DNA of 64,000 nucleotides, from the NCBI GenBank assembly GCA_020637365.1, contig JACJWE010000002.1:434001-498000 (forward strand), written 5' to 3'. The position numbers and the translations under genes were made by a program. Below are positions 46,259-55,281 of the stretch, one piece after another. A model generated the notes under the pieces. The model ran no database searches. It saw only the letters and a list, made by a program, of their open reading frames with translations, and was not told the origin of the DNA. The stretch's first letter is position 1. The number at the start of each line of letters is the position of its first letter. The DNA is from Acidimicrobiia bacterium. Its GTDB lineage: Bacteria; Actinomycetota; Acidimicrobiia; IMCC26256; JAGNEX01.

Positions 46259-47941
46259 ATGGACATCGATACCCCAACATCGCACTCCGACGTGGCTTTG
46301 CCGCGTCCCCAAGTCGGGGCGGCACCAGGCCCATCGCTGTCGTCGGTCACGAAAGCGCCGGTGGTCGTCTGGTTCAGGCGTGATCTCAGGCTCGACTTCA
46401 ATCCGGCCATCGCCGCGGCCGAAGCGACCAGGTCGCCGATGGTCGCCGTGTACGTGGTCGATCCTGTGCTGTGGAACGCCGCCAGCGAAGAGCGCCGCGA
46501 TGACCTCATGTTTGTGCTTGCCCAACTCGACTCAGCACTGCTGCGGGCTGGCAGCAGACTCATGATTCGCCGAGGTGATCCGGTTGTCGTGATCCCCGGT
46601 ATCGTCGATCGCTTGGGAGCACAGTCGATCTTTTGGAACGACGATGTGAGCCCATATGCACGCCGCCGAGATGAACGGGTGAGGCAGGCCCTGAGCGGCT
46701 CAGTCCATGTCACCGACGGCAACTGGGTCTGCCCGCCGGGTTCGGTCCGTCGAGCGAACGGTCTGCCCTACCAGGTCTTTACTCCCTTCTACCGGCGTTG
46801 GCGCGAGCACCTCGACCGCTACTCCCAACACGGTTTCTCTCGACGGGCGGGCGACGAACCAGCGAATGCGACACGGCTCTGGGTGCCCGCTCGGTCGATA
46901 GAACAAGCGATCTCCGGCCACGGACACGACCCAGACGTGAACGCCAGCGACCGGAGCGCAGCGGACGACGCAGCGCGTTCAGAGGCGCAGCACAGCGACG
47001 ATGTTGGCCACCCAGGCGATACTCGACCGGGGACGTCACACAACTCTTTGAGTTCGACGGCAGGAGGCCCGCGACGGCTAGGGGATCCGGTCGAACTGGG
47101 TGTGATCGCACCGGGTGCACGTCAGTGGTGGTTGCGGCCTGGCACCGTACTGGCCGCGTGGCAGGCCGAAGTCGAAGTTCGCGGCGGTCTGAGCGATTCG
47201 TTCGCGGACTCCCTCGACCGAGGCGCACACCTGTCACCCGCGTTGAAGTGGGGTGTGGTCAGTGCCGAGCGGCTCGCGGTCACCTACTCCGCGGAGGCAG
47301 GGGCCCAATCACTCATCCGACAGCTGGCATGGCGAGACTTCTTTGCCGACATCATGTTTCACCATCCCGAGACGACCGATATCGAGTTCAAAGCGGCGTA
47401 TCGATCGGGCATTTGGCACCGCGACGGCGATCTGTTCACCGTATGGAAGACGGGGATGACCGGGTATCCGCTCATCGACGCAGCGATGCGCGAGCTTGCC
47501 GAAACCGGTTGGATGCACAATCGGCTGAGGATGGTCACCGCATCCTTCCTCGTCAAACACCTGTTGATCGACTGGCGGCTCGGTGAACGCTATTTCCGCT
47601 CCCAGCTCAACGATGGCGACGTCGCTCAGAATGTCGGCAACTGGCAGTGGGTCGCTGGCTGCGGCGTCGACGCAGCACCGTACTTTCGGATCTTCCAGCC
47701 CGTGCGACAAGCGCGACGCTTCGATCCCGAAGCTCACTACGTTCGCCGATGGATCCCAGAACTTGCCAAACTCGACCCACAATGGTGCTTCGAGCCGTGG
47801 AAACGGCCCGACTATGGCACGTTCGACGATCCGGCGCTGGGCTACCCCTCGCCGATCATCGACCTCGCCGTCGGACGCGAGCGGGCGCTGCAGGCATATA
47901 GCGAAGCGCTCGGGCAGGCTTCATCGCCAGCACCTGAGTAG
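46259..47941 (+). CDS. phr: Deoxyribodipyrimidine photolyase (class I) with a low-complexity insert
   Basis: The 560-residue flavoprotein repairs UV dimers using light. The N-terminal alpha/beta domain begins VVVWFRRDLRLD; the FAD-binding helical domain has LIRQLAWRDFFADIMFHHPE, TGYPLIDAAMREL, TGWMHNRLRMVTASFLVK and NVGNWQWVAGCGVDAAPYFRIF, all diagnostic of class I CPD photolyases. Between the domains, at about residues 210-265, sits a polar Asp/Ser/His-rich insert not usual in the family. ATG 46259 is the first start after the upstream stop; the first 33 residues are disordered. Confidence 0.94.
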   Translation: MDIDTPTSHSDVALPRPQVGAAPGPSLSSVTKAPVVVWFRRDLRLDFNPAIAAAEATRSPMVAVYVVDPVLWNAASEERRDDLMFVLAQLDSALLRAGSRLMIRRGDPVVVIPGIVDRLGAQSIFWNDDVSPYARRRDERVRQALSGSVHVTDGNWVCPPGSVRRANGLPYQVFTPFYRRWREHLDRYSQHGFSRRAGDEPANATRLWVPARSIEQAISGHGHDPDVNASDRSAADDAARSEAQHSDDVGHPGDTRPGTSHNSLSSTAGGPRRLGDPVELGVIAPGARQWWLRPGTVLAAWQAEVEVRGGLSDSFADSLDRGAHLSPALKWGVVSAERLAVTYSAEAGAQSLIRQLAWRDFFADIMFHHPETTDIEFKAAYRSGIWHRDGDLFTVWKTGMTGYPLIDAAMRELAETGWMHNRLRMVTASFLVKHLLIDWRLGERYFRSQLNDGDVAQNVGNWQWVAGCGVDAAPYFRIFQPVRQARRFDPEAHYVRRWIPELAKLDPQWCFEPWKRPDYGTFDDPALGYPSPIIDLAVGRERALQAYSEALGQASSPAPE

Positions 47942-47987
47942 CCGCTCTCCCGACCGACCAAGCGACTTGTCTTCATGCCGAGCGCAA

Positions 47988-48833
47988 CTATTGGAGCGCG
48001 AAGGCACGCACCGCGTCGTTGGAAAATGTGTCCTGATCGGAGACTTCCAGCACGAGCGCATCGATTTCGGGTTCGCCGACCGCAAAGCAGACCTGGACCG
48101 GTGCGGTTTTACCCTGGGCAACCTCGACCGCCGCGAGGTCGCTGGTCAAGATGCCGCATCGGTGTTCAGCCGCCAGGTAGTCGGTCGCCCCCTGTCCGAC
48201 AAGCTGCGCTTGCAGCAGCGATGTGATGCCTGACGCATCTTGGCCGACATACCCGACGTCCATGCTGATCAGCACATACTGAGTACCCGGGGGCGGTTCA
48301 ACGTTCGCCCCGCTCTGTGCGACAACTGCCTGCGTCGCGTCGAAGTCGACGTTGGTGACCTTGAGGGTCCACTGATCGCCGAGTTGTGCAGCTTCTCCGA
48401 ACGGAACAAGACCGTCGATCTCTTGCTGGACAGAGCCGTCGATCTGGCTAGCGACGGTCTCACCGGCGAAGGAATCTCCGACCGATAACGAACACGTGAC
48501 GGTCAACTGCTGGACGATCGTCCGGTTCTTATCCGGTTCGATGGTCGCCAGATCGACGGTTTCACCCTTGTCGACCTGGACCCGAGCGTCCTGCAAACCC
48601 GCTTTGACCGCATCGATATCGGACCGGATCGAGTCAGACTTCGGCCCAGCGAGAGCATCGAGAGACTCGATCCGCGCATCGATCGCGGCGGTCTCATCGC
48701 CACCGACTTGAAACGACAACTGCTCGACGTAGTCAGCCGCCGCGTCACAGTAGGGCAGCGCGGCCGAACCGTCATCCGAGCCGCATCCCGCAAGCGCTAG
48801 CGCCACCACGCCAGCGAATGCAATCAAACGCAT
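47988..48833 (-). CDS. Lipoprotein with DUF4352-like C-terminal domain
   Basis: The 281-residue protein starts at ATG 48833 after GGAGCGGGG and has a lipobox ALAGCGSDDG (Cys18). Residues 20-110 are mostly helical and charged. The C-terminal half holds a beta domain with KVTNVDFD, YVLISMDVGYVGQ and a late APVQVCFAVGEPE, resembling the immunoglobulin-like DUF4352 fold of surface lipoproteins. Function is unknown. It converges on the photolyase gene. Confidence 0.75.
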   Translation of the reverse strand: MRLIAFAGVVALALAGCGSDDGSAALPYCDAAADYVEQLSFQVGGDETAAIDARIESLDALAGPKSDSIRSDIDAVKAGLQDARVQVDKGETVDLATIEPDKNRTIVQQLTVTCSLSVGDSFAGETVASQIDGSVQQEIDGLVPFGEAAQLGDQWTLKVTNVDFDATQAVVAQSGANVEPPPGTQYVLISMDVGYVGQDASGITSLLQAQLVGQGATDYLAAEHRCGILTSDLAAVEVAQGKTAPVQVCFAVGEPEIDALVLEVSDQDTFSNDAVRAFALQ

Positions 48834-49057
48834 TTCCCCGCTCCTGATTAAATACCGCCGCCCTTGTCGACACCGCTGTCGACAACCGATCGACAACTCT
48901 TCCATGCCGCTGGCGGCGGCCCGCACCCAACACAATCCGCAGCGATGAGGCTAGCCGTTGAGGCTGAACGGTCTCTATCGTGGCACCGCCAACCATTCAC
49001 CCGTCCAGCGTTACAAGCCGACGACGGGGCGACTGCTAACCTGATCCAGCCCAATAG

Positions 49058-49130
49058 GCCCCCATCGTCTAGCGGTCTAGGACGCCGCCCTTTCAAGGCG
49101 GTAACACGGGTTCGAACCCCGTTGGGGGTG
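49058..49130 (+). tRNA. tRNA-Glu (TTC)
   Basis: The cloverleaf has acceptor GCCCCCA/TGGGGGT (one G-T pair at the end), anticodon loop CTTTCAA with anticodon TTC, and a T-arm with GGTTCGAACCC. The discriminator is G; CCA is not encoded. It is first in a Glu-Asp-Phe cluster. Confidence 0.95.
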
Positions 49131-49134
49131 CAAT

Positions 49135-49235
49135 TGTTGCGGCAAACACGAGTGCGGGGTGCTACATTGCGCTGCGCACACGGCCGAAGCCGAGAGTCGC
49201 CATAAGCGACTAGCGGATTCGGCGCCGCAGCAACA
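49135..49235 (+). ncRNA. Candidate structured RNA in the tRNA-Glu/tRNA-Asp spacer (three-way junction)
   Basis: An outer stem pairs TGTTGC-GGC (49135-49143) with GCC...GCAACA (49224-49235, 3-nt bulge). Inside are two hairpins: GTGCG/CGCAC (49152-49179) and a long one, GCCGAA-CCG-AGTCGC with GCGACT-CGG-TTCGGC (49183-49223), broken only by G-A and AG-AG mismatches. The spacer therefore folds as a three-way junction. It may be a processing scaffold or an independent small RNA; no known family was recognised. Confidence 0.4.
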
Positions 49236-49238
49236 TAA

Positions 49239-49253
49239 CCGGGTCTAACCCGG
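49239..49253 (+). other. Short hairpin just before tRNA-Asp
   Basis: CCGGGT (49239-49244) and ACCCGG (49248-49253) pair with a 3-nt loop, 9 nt before tRNA-Asp. It may mark processing or weak termination. Confidence 0.4.
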
Positions 49254-49261
49254 CAACATAA

Positions 49262-49336
49262 GGTCCTGTGGTGCAGCCTGGAGTGCACGCCGCCCTGTCA
49301 AGGCGGAGGTCGCGAGTTCAAATCTCGTCAGGACCG
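49262..49336 (+). tRNA. tRNA-Asp (GTC)
   Basis: The acceptor GGTCCTG/CAGGACC is perfect, the anticodon stem CCGCC/GGCGG holds loop CTGTCAA with anticodon GTC, and the T-arm carries AGTTCAAATCT. The discriminator is G and CCA is not encoded. Confidence 0.95.
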
Positions 49337-49360
49337 CTTTTGGGGTTTCATCCCCGTTTC

Positions 49361-49436
49361 GGCCGGGTAGCTCAGTTGGCAGAGCGCACGCCTGAAAAGC
49401 GTGAGGTCACCGGATCGACGCCGGTCCCGGCCACCA
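49361..49436 (+). tRNA. tRNA-Phe (GAA)
   Basis: The acceptor GGCCGGG/CCCGGCC is perfect, the anticodon stem CACGC/GCGTG holds CTGAAAA with anticodon GAA, and CCA is encoded (49434-49436). The T-loop reads GATCGAC rather than the common TTCGAA-type pattern, a mild oddity. Confidence 0.95.
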
Positions 49437-49564
49437 TTTCACCGGTCCACGGTTCCACTCCTCAGACGGACCGCATCCTCCGGGGACATGCCCCCGATCT
49501 ACCCACCGCAGATCCCACGATATGAACCGTAGGGTGCTGGACCGACGGGTAGGTCTCCGCCGAG

Positions 49565-50045
49565 TCAGTGCCTGCTGGCGCTGGCGGCAGCCTCTTTTGT
49601 GGCGTTTTCGATCACGCTCTCATCGATGTCTGAACAAAGTTGGCGGGTTTCCCACCAGGTGATGGCAATCGCCGCGCGCTCGGGCAGCGCCTGATCTGCC
49701 GGGACGACGACCAGATCTCCACCGCTGGTGAGCGACGTGAGTTGCTCGAACCCTTCGTCATCGACCTGGTCGGGGTCATAGACGACCACCGCCATACCTT
49801 GATGCAGCGCGGTGACCTGCTCGACCGGACTGAGCGGCGTCGTCGTAGGCGCCAGGCTGTGGGGCAAAGCGAGCGTCGAGGTGCCGACCTGATGCCGGCG
49901 GGTAGGTGTCGTAGACGACATCCGCGCCGGGCAGAGCGTGTCCGCCTCCCGAACTATCCACAATGTGTTCTGGTGCGGAACACACCCCCGATGCTGACCC
50001 GTCGCTGCCCGCACATCCCACAACAACGCCAGCCAACATCAACAC
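49565..50045 (-). CDS. DUF3105-type lipoprotein, frameshifted
   Basis: The first frame (GTG 50045) has a lipobox region MLAGVVVGCAGSDG and continues to VVYDTYPPASGRH, the opening motif of DUF3105 domains. The rest of the domain is in another frame: HSLAPTTTPLSPVEQVTALHQGMAVVVYDPDQ, split here as LSPVEQVTALHQGMAVVVY and then ITWWETRQLC near the end. The break lies near 49880. Joined, the protein is about 160 residues, matching small DUF3105 lipoproteins. The function is unknown. It lies just after the HAD gene on the same strand (55-nt gap). Confidence 0.75.
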
Positions 50046-50100
50046 GATAGCCAGGATCGGTACCCCCTGCGTCGCTCCGGATGTTCGGATTGCCGAGAAG

Positions 50101-50844
50101 TCACTGGCTCAGGGGGAGGCTCGACAACAACGCGTCAAAATGAAGAATGACCGCGTCGCCGGACGGTCCCGCAGCAGCATCGACGTCGTCGAACGCCCCC
50201 GCGTAACGAATCGCCCTGAAACCGGCCTGTTGTGCCCCCGCCATATCGGTCCTCCTCCGATCGCCGATGTGTGCCATCGCCGTCGGATCCGGTCTACCAA
50301 GCCCTGTGCGAGCTTGTTCAAACAAGAGCGGATCGGGTTTGTAGACGCCGTAATCGTCTGAAAACACCGTCACGTCGAAGGCATCGAGCAACCCAACGGC
50401 ATCGAGCGAACGTTTGAGCACCGCAGAGGAGGTGTATCCGACGTCGCAGATGATGCCGAGTCCGATACCTCGCTCGGCGAGCCGCGCAATCGCCTCAGCC
50501 ACCCCAGGAGCGAGCGGAATGTCGATGAACTCATCGGGCGGAGCAAACGACGCCACCAGGGCGTCGGCGATAGGAGCCACCTCGGGCACCGACGCCTGCA
50601 AACGGGCCAGGACGTGGCGCCCACCGTCTGATCCGGACAGGTGTTCGTTGCGTTCCCACGCGTCGTTCCAGAAGTGATGCCCAGCTTCCAGCGCAGCCCA
50701 TACATGCGCTGGATCGACGTCGATGCCCGACGAGGAAATGAGATCGGTCATCCGATCAAAACGCCGCTGACGCATGGACGGCTTGAGTTCGGCTTCGACA
50801 CAGATGGTGTTCCAGAAATCGAACGTCACCGCCTCTATCGGCAT
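50101..50844 (-). CDS. HAD-superfamily hydrolase
   Basis: The 247-residue cytoplasmic protein has motif I as TFDFWNTIC, motif II within GLGIICDVGYTSS, the motif III Lys in VYKPDPLLF and motif IV as HIGDRRRTDMAGAQ. The second Asp of the phosphatase DxDxT signature is replaced by Trp, as in a subset of HAD proteins with FDxWxT. A helical cap lies between motifs I and II. It is probably a phosphatase-like enzyme of unknown substrate, upstream of the DUF3105 lipoprotein. Confidence 0.88.
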   Translation of the reverse strand: MPIEAVTFDFWNTICVEAELKPSMRQRRFDRMTDLISSSGIDVDPAHVWAALEAGHHFWNDAWERNEHLSGSDGGRHVLARLQASVPEVAPIADALVASFAPPDEFIDIPLAPGVAEAIARLAERGIGLGIICDVGYTSSAVLKRSLDAVGLLDAFDVTVFSDDYGVYKPDPLLFEQARTGLGRPDPTAMAHIGDRRRTDMAGAQQAGFRAIRYAGAFDDVDAAAGPSGDAVILHFDALLSSLPLSQ

Positions 50845-50926
50845 CGGACTTCGCTCCTGGTCAGAGGGGACGTCATCAGCTCAGCCCCGACCGACCGCGC
50901 AGGCAACCTCGGCTCAGGCATTGAGG

Positions 50927-52378
50927 TCAGACCCGGACGCTCGGAGGCTCTTCCTCTTCACTCCACGCACGTTCGGGGCGACACACTCCGGTCGCTTGCG
51001 CTGCTGCGCTGACCGAAGCGACCACCGCCTTGACGACGCCGGTGTCGAATACCGACGGAATGATGTAGCCAGCGTTGACCTCATCGTCCGAGATGACGCC
51101 AGCAATCGCGTCCGCTGCAGCCTGTTTCATCTCTTCATTGATGCGGGTCGCTCCCGACATCATGGCGCCCTTGAAGATCCCCGGGAAGGCCAACACGTTG
51201 TTGATCTGGTTGGGATAGTCCGAACGGCCGGTCGCGATCACCGCCGCGATGTCTTTGATCTCCTCGGGCGAAATCTCGGGATCGGGGTTGGCCAGCGCAA
51301 ACACGATGGGCTGGCGCGCCATCGCCGCGACGTCTTCCACCGTGATAACCCCTGGTCCGGAAACTCCGATGAAAACGTCTGCACCAGGCATCACATCGTG
51401 AATGGTGCCCGTTCGACCTTCGAGGTTGGTGTGCTGGGCGAGCCAGAGTTTGGCCGGGTTATTCGCCAACCCATCGCGTCCGAGGTGCAGCACACCTGTT
51501 CGGTCACATGCGGTGATGTCCTTCACCCCGCGACCCATCAACATCTTGGTGATCGCGACTCCCGCGGCACCAGCACCGGTCATGACGACACGCACATCGG
51601 CCAGTTCTTTGCCGACAACCTTGAGGGCGTTCGTCAGAGCGGCCATAACAACGACCGCTGTGCCGTGTTGATCGTCGTGAAATACCGGGATATCAAGCTC
51701 TCTGACCAGGGTTTCTTCGACTTCGAAGCATTCGGGCGCCGCGATATCTTCGAGGTTGATACCACCGAAGTTGGGGGCGATTGCCTTGGTAGCGTCGATG
51801 AGCTCCTGCGTCGAAGAGACGTTCAGGGCCATGGGAAAGGCGTCGATCCCGGCGAACTCTTTGAACAACATCGCCTTGCCTTCCATAACCGGAAGCGAGG
51901 CGTTGGGGCCGATATCGCCGAGCCCGAGGACGGCGGTCCCATCGGTCACGATCGCAACGGTGTGCCGTTTGATCGTGTACTCCCACACTTTGTCATCGTC
52001 CTTGGCGATCGCATTGCACACGCGAGCGACGCCGGGGGTGTATGCCATCGACAGCTGGTCACGGTGCACGAGCGGCGTCTTGGAGACCACTTCAAGCTTG
52101 CCGCCCTCATGGAGGATGAACGTCCGGTCGGTCACACCTTGGACGCGGACGTCATCGAGATTTTCGACCGCCGCCCGGATCTGCTCGGCATGAGCCTCGT
52201 TGCGCGCATCGACGGTGATGTCTTGTTCGACGATGCCGTCACCGGTGTGGTGGATCTGCACATAGGAGATGTTGCCGCCGACATCTGCAATCGCTTGGCA
52301 GAGACGGGCGAGAACCCCAGGCGTATCCATCAATTGCATACGCAGGGATAGGGAGTATGAGGCGCTGAGTGATTCCAT
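50927..52378 (-). CDS. NAD(P)-dependent malic enzyme with N-terminal ACT domain
   Basis: The 483-residue enzyme decarboxylates malate to pyruvate. Residues 1-80 form an ACT-type regulatory domain (MQLMDTPGVLARLCQAIADV). The catalytic part has SMAYTPGVARV (catalytic Tyr), EGKAMLFKEFAGID (Lys and metal region), PVFHDDQHGTA and an NAD(P)-binding TGAGAAGVAITKML segment. ATG 52378 starts directly before the ACT domain; the earlier frame runs into the divergent promoter region. The ACT domain suggests allosteric control by an amino acid or other small ligand. Confidence 0.95.
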   Translation of the reverse strand: MESLSASYSLSLRMQLMDTPGVLARLCQAIADVGGNISYVQIHHTGDGIVEQDITVDARNEAHAEQIRAAVENLDDVRVQGVTDRTFILHEGGKLEVVSKTPLVHRDQLSMAYTPGVARVCNAIAKDDDKVWEYTIKRHTVAIVTDGTAVLGLGDIGPNASLPVMEGKAMLFKEFAGIDAFPMALNVSSTQELIDATKAIAPNFGGINLEDIAAPECFEVEETLVRELDIPVFHDDQHGTAVVVMAALTNALKVVGKELADVRVVMTGAGAAGVAITKMLMGRGVKDITACDRTGVLHLGRDGLANNPAKLWLAQHTNLEGRTGTIHDVMPGADVFIGVSGPGVITVEDVAAMARQPIVFALANPDPEISPEEIKDIAAVIATGRSDYPNQINNVLAFPGIFKGAMMSGATRINEEMKQAAADAIAGVISDDEVNAGYIIPSVFDTGVVKAVVASVSAAAQATGVCRPERAWSEEEEPPSVRV

Positions 52379-52555
52379 AGGTTCGGCGAAACCTAGCAGT
52401 CCCCAACACACAGATGGAACACACCTTGTTACGGCGCTCAACCGATGGGGCGGTGCCCGGCACGACTCGGGGTGATCGTGTCCGGTCGGCCAGATCGAGA
52501 TGGGCACCTATGTGGGCGCAAGAATCCTGGACAGGTACCCCTACAATGTCGCGGC

Positions 52556-53341
52556 ATGGCACGAATCTTGACCATCGCCAACCAGAAGGGTGGCGTCGCA
52601 AAGACGACGACCACACTCACCCTCGGCGCGGCGCTGGCCGAGCTGGGCGAGCGCGTGCTGCTGGTCGACCTCGACCCGCAGGCTTGTTTGACGTTCTCCT
52701 GCGGCGTCGACCCCGACGGGCTTGAACTGTCGCTGCACGACATGTTCGTCCGGCGAAAGTCGGCGTCTCAGGTCATCGTCAACCTCGAGAATTTCGACCT
52801 GTTACCCGCCAACATCGACCTGGCGGGGTCCGAGATGCACCTTCTCACCAAAACCGGGCGCGAACATGCGCTGGCCCGAGCCCTCATGCCAGCACGCCGC
52901 CACTACGACACGATCCTCATCGACTGTCCCCCGAGTTTGGGCGTGTTGACAATCAATGGATTGACCGCTGCTGAGCAGGTCATCATCCCCATGCAGTGCG
53001 AAACGCTGTCGCACCGCGGCGTCGGTCAGCTGTTGGAAACGATTGAAGATGTTCGTGCGTTTACCAACTCTGAACTAGCGATTCGAGGCATCGTGGCGAC
53101 CATGTATGACGGCCGAACACGTCACAGCCGCGAAATCCTTGACGCGGTGACGACTCAGTACCAGCTATCCGTGTTGGAGCCGCCGGTCCGCAAGTCTGTG
53201 CGATTCGCCGAAGCGCCTCAACAGGGCAAGACCATCTTGGACGCGGGCGCACATCCTGGAGCCGACGCCTATCGAGCGATCGCGGCAACGCTCCACGCCG
53301 AGGGTCCCTCCGCCGACGACTCCCCCGACGGAGAGGCATAG
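52556..53341 (+). CDS. ParA/Soj-family ATPase (no ParB nearby)
   Basis: The 261-residue protein begins MARILTIANQKGGVAKTTTT, the deviant Walker A of ParA proteins, followed by LLVDLDPQACLTF (Walker A'), LIDCPPSLGVLT and a MYDGRTRHS block. It should dimerise on ATP and bind DNA non-specifically. No parB follows; instead the next gene, 2 nt downstream, is a zinc-ribbon protein. Orphan ParA-like ATPases position protein cargo in the cell, but the cargo here is unknown. ATG 52556 is chosen over upstream in-frame codons that lack conserved sequence. Confidence 0.92.
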   Translation: MARILTIANQKGGVAKTTTTLTLGAALAELGERVLLVDLDPQACLTFSCGVDPDGLELSLHDMFVRRKSASQVIVNLENFDLLPANIDLAGSEMHLLTKTGREHALARALMPARRHYDTILIDCPPSLGVLTINGLTAAEQVIIPMQCETLSHRGVGQLLETIEDVRAFTNSELAIRGIVATMYDGRTRHSREILDAVTTQYQLSVLEPPVRKSVRFAEAPQQGKTILDAGAHPGADAYRAIAATLHAEGPSADDSPDGEA

Positions 53342-53343
53342 AG

Positions 53344-53718
53344 ATGGCTGGTTCACCTGACCCCTTGGGCAAACGTGCCCTGTTCGGCGACGGGGCTGAG
53401 AGCGGCGATGCGGACCGCCTGACCGACCCCCATGTCGATGCCGACGGCGGAGCTGCCGACCAGGACAGCGACGTTGATGACGCGACGGGGCGGGACACCC
53501 CATCGGGTAAACGGGCGTTGTTCTCCCAGAGCGAGGCCAAGCGAGGGTCCATGGTCCTCGAATGTTCGCACTGTCATGCACGAACGCCGATCAGTCTGAG
53601 CGAACTCGCCAGCAAGCTCATCACGGCGCCCATCTTCTTCCCGTTCCGACCCCACCGCCGTCTGATGCGCTGCCCGGCCTGTCGAGACACAACGTGGGTT
53701 ACCGTCAAACGCGGCTGA
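53344..53718 (+). CDS. Small zinc-ribbon protein with two GKRALF motifs, coupled to ParA
   Basis: The 124-residue protein starts 2 nt after the ParA stop. It carries PLGKRALFG near residue 7 and PSGKRALFS near 53, separated by a disordered Asp-rich stretch. The C-terminal half has two CxxC/CxxC pairs (CSHC and CPAC) that make a zinc ribbon. The doubled short motif suggests a linear binding element, perhaps for ParA (inference). No enzymatic function is evident. Confidence 0.8.
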   Translation: MAGSPDPLGKRALFGDGAESGDADRLTDPHVDADGGAADQDSDVDDATGRDTPSGKRALFSQSEAKRGSMVLECSHCHARTPISLSELASKLITAPIFFPFRPHRRLMRCPACRDTTWVTVKRG

Positions 53719-53749
53719 TACCCCTCACCGTTTTCTCCGAAAGATTCTC

Positions 53750-54673
53750 ATGCGCCAGCTCCTCCTCATCCTCCTCTCGATCAGCCTCGTCGCGTGCGGA
53801 TCGAGCGACTCCGATGACGATTCCTCATCAGATCCCGCTCCGACCACCACCGAGGCCAACGCTTCAGATAGCGAAGCGACCGCGACGACCGATGACCACA
53901 TCGACGACGAATCCGACGCCGAGGCCGATGGGACCGATGGCGGCGGCAAGGCAGATGACGACGAATCCGACGCCGACTCACGCGACGAGTTCGTGACAAA
54001 CGCGCCGAAGCGCAAGTCCGGCACGACCAACGGCACGCAACAGATCGTCGATATGGACGCGCTCGAAGCCGAGTTTCTCAGCTCGACGAGCTGCGATGAA
54101 CTCGTCGGACATTTCAACTCGATGATGGGCGAGGTTTTCGCCTATGTCGACGATGCCGACTTCGACCCGTTGGCAGACCCGGGGATCCTCGCAACGCTCA
54201 ACGAGGAGATTGCCTCGGTGACCGGCGGCGCATACACCGAGAAGGCCGATGAGCTCGGCTGTGGACAAATTTGGATGGCCCAAGAAGTCTGCGCTTCTCT
54301 TGCTGGACTCGAGCCGCAAACACCGACGGGTGCGGGCTTCATCGCTGGCGCCAACTCGGCGACGTGTGACGATCTCAGCGCGGGAATGGCAAGCGGTGAC
54401 GACGAAGCGACAGCAGCTGAGACGTCGGAGTTTTGTTCACGGCTGGTCGAACTCAGTGTTGGCCTCGACCCCGAGGATATGGATTCCATTGCCGAGCTCT
54501 ATGCCGAACTAGGCAAAGTTGCCCCCGATGCGGTGCAACCCGACTTCGAACTGATGGCCGAAATGTCGGCGAGCCTCGCGGGTGGTGGGACCCTGCCAAG
54601 CGGGGTTGGCGATACGGAACTCACCGAAGCGGCCGAATCGGTCTCGACCTATATGGCCGAAGCCTGCGCCTAG
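53750..54673 (+). CDS. Acidic lipoprotein, unknown function
   Basis: The 307-residue protein has a lipobox SLVACGSS (Cys16), then about 80 residues of Asp/Glu/Ser/Thr-rich disordered sequence, then a mostly helical globular part with several Cys (TSCDELV, LGCGQIW, EVCASL, TCDDL, EFCSRL, EACA). It follows the zinc-ribbon gene by 31 nt and may be co-transcribed with parA. I do not recognise a family. The paired cysteines suggest disulfides outside the cell. Confidence 0.75.
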   Translation: MRQLLLILLSISLVACGSSDSDDDSSSDPAPTTTEANASDSEATATTDDHIDDESDAEADGTDGGGKADDDESDADSRDEFVTNAPKRKSGTTNGTQQIVDMDALEAEFLSSTSCDELVGHFNSMMGEVFAYVDDADFDPLADPGILATLNEEIASVTGGAYTEKADELGCGQIWMAQEVCASLAGLEPQTPTGAGFIAGANSATCDDLSAGMASGDDEATAAETSEFCSRLVELSVGLDPEDMDSIAELYAELGKVAPDAVQPDFELMAEMSASLAGGGTLPSGVGDTELTEAAESVSTYMAEACA

Positions 54674-54726
54674 CGGGGCGGCAGCTTAGAACTCAACACC
54701 TTGTAAGGACACGAGTTACCTACGTT

Positions 54727-55080
54727 TCAGCTCCGGATTTCGCGCAACCGTGCGTTGATGAGGCGAGCGACCAAGGCGTGTGACGGTGCGGTGTCGATCG
54801 GGAACTTCAGCGCACCCTTCGGCGCTTGAAAACCTTCGAGTTGGTCCGGCGACATCGCTGGCAGGATCGCACCGCTGTGGGGCAGATAGCTCAGGTGTGA
54901 CTTGGCTGCGGAGAATCCGGCTACTGCTTTGCCGTCGACTCGGAACGCCGGAACGCCGTACGACATCCCTTGTTCGGCGTCCGGGACGATGTCCAGAATC
55001 GTCCGACGCAAGGTGTCTAGCGCGACCCGCTTCGGCTCATCGAGCGCTGCGAGATACCGATCGACCTCTTCAACGGACAT
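54727..55080 (-). CDS. DUF1801/YdhG-like protein
   Basis: The 117-residue protein matches the DUF1801 family: EEVDRYLAALDEPKR at the start, QGMSYGVPAFRVDGKAV in the middle and a C-terminal LKFPIDTAPSHALV. Some members are called iron chaperones for their frataxin-like fold, but the function is unproven. ATG 55080 is chosen because the conserved domain begins there. It converges with the acidic lipoprotein gene. Confidence 0.88.
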   Translation of the reverse strand: MSVEEVDRYLAALDEPKRVALDTLRRTILDIVPDAEQGMSYGVPAFRVDGKAVAGFSAAKSHLSYLPHSGAILPAMSPDQLEGFQAPKGALKFPIDTAPSHALVARLINARLREIRS

Positions 55081-55281
55081 GTTGATGCTCCAGTCAGCAG
55101 CGGCGATCAGGGCAATGAACAACGCAAGTCAAGTCCAGGGCGCTCGGGGACCCGCCGAGCACCAAGTCCGATTGCGGCACTACTCGGGCCGCAGGAGCGG
55201 AATTGTTTGACGCTACGGGCGAGATGATTGGCCGTCTTGGGCCCCCCTTACAGCTTTTCGGCTGCTGCTAGCCTCGCGCCG

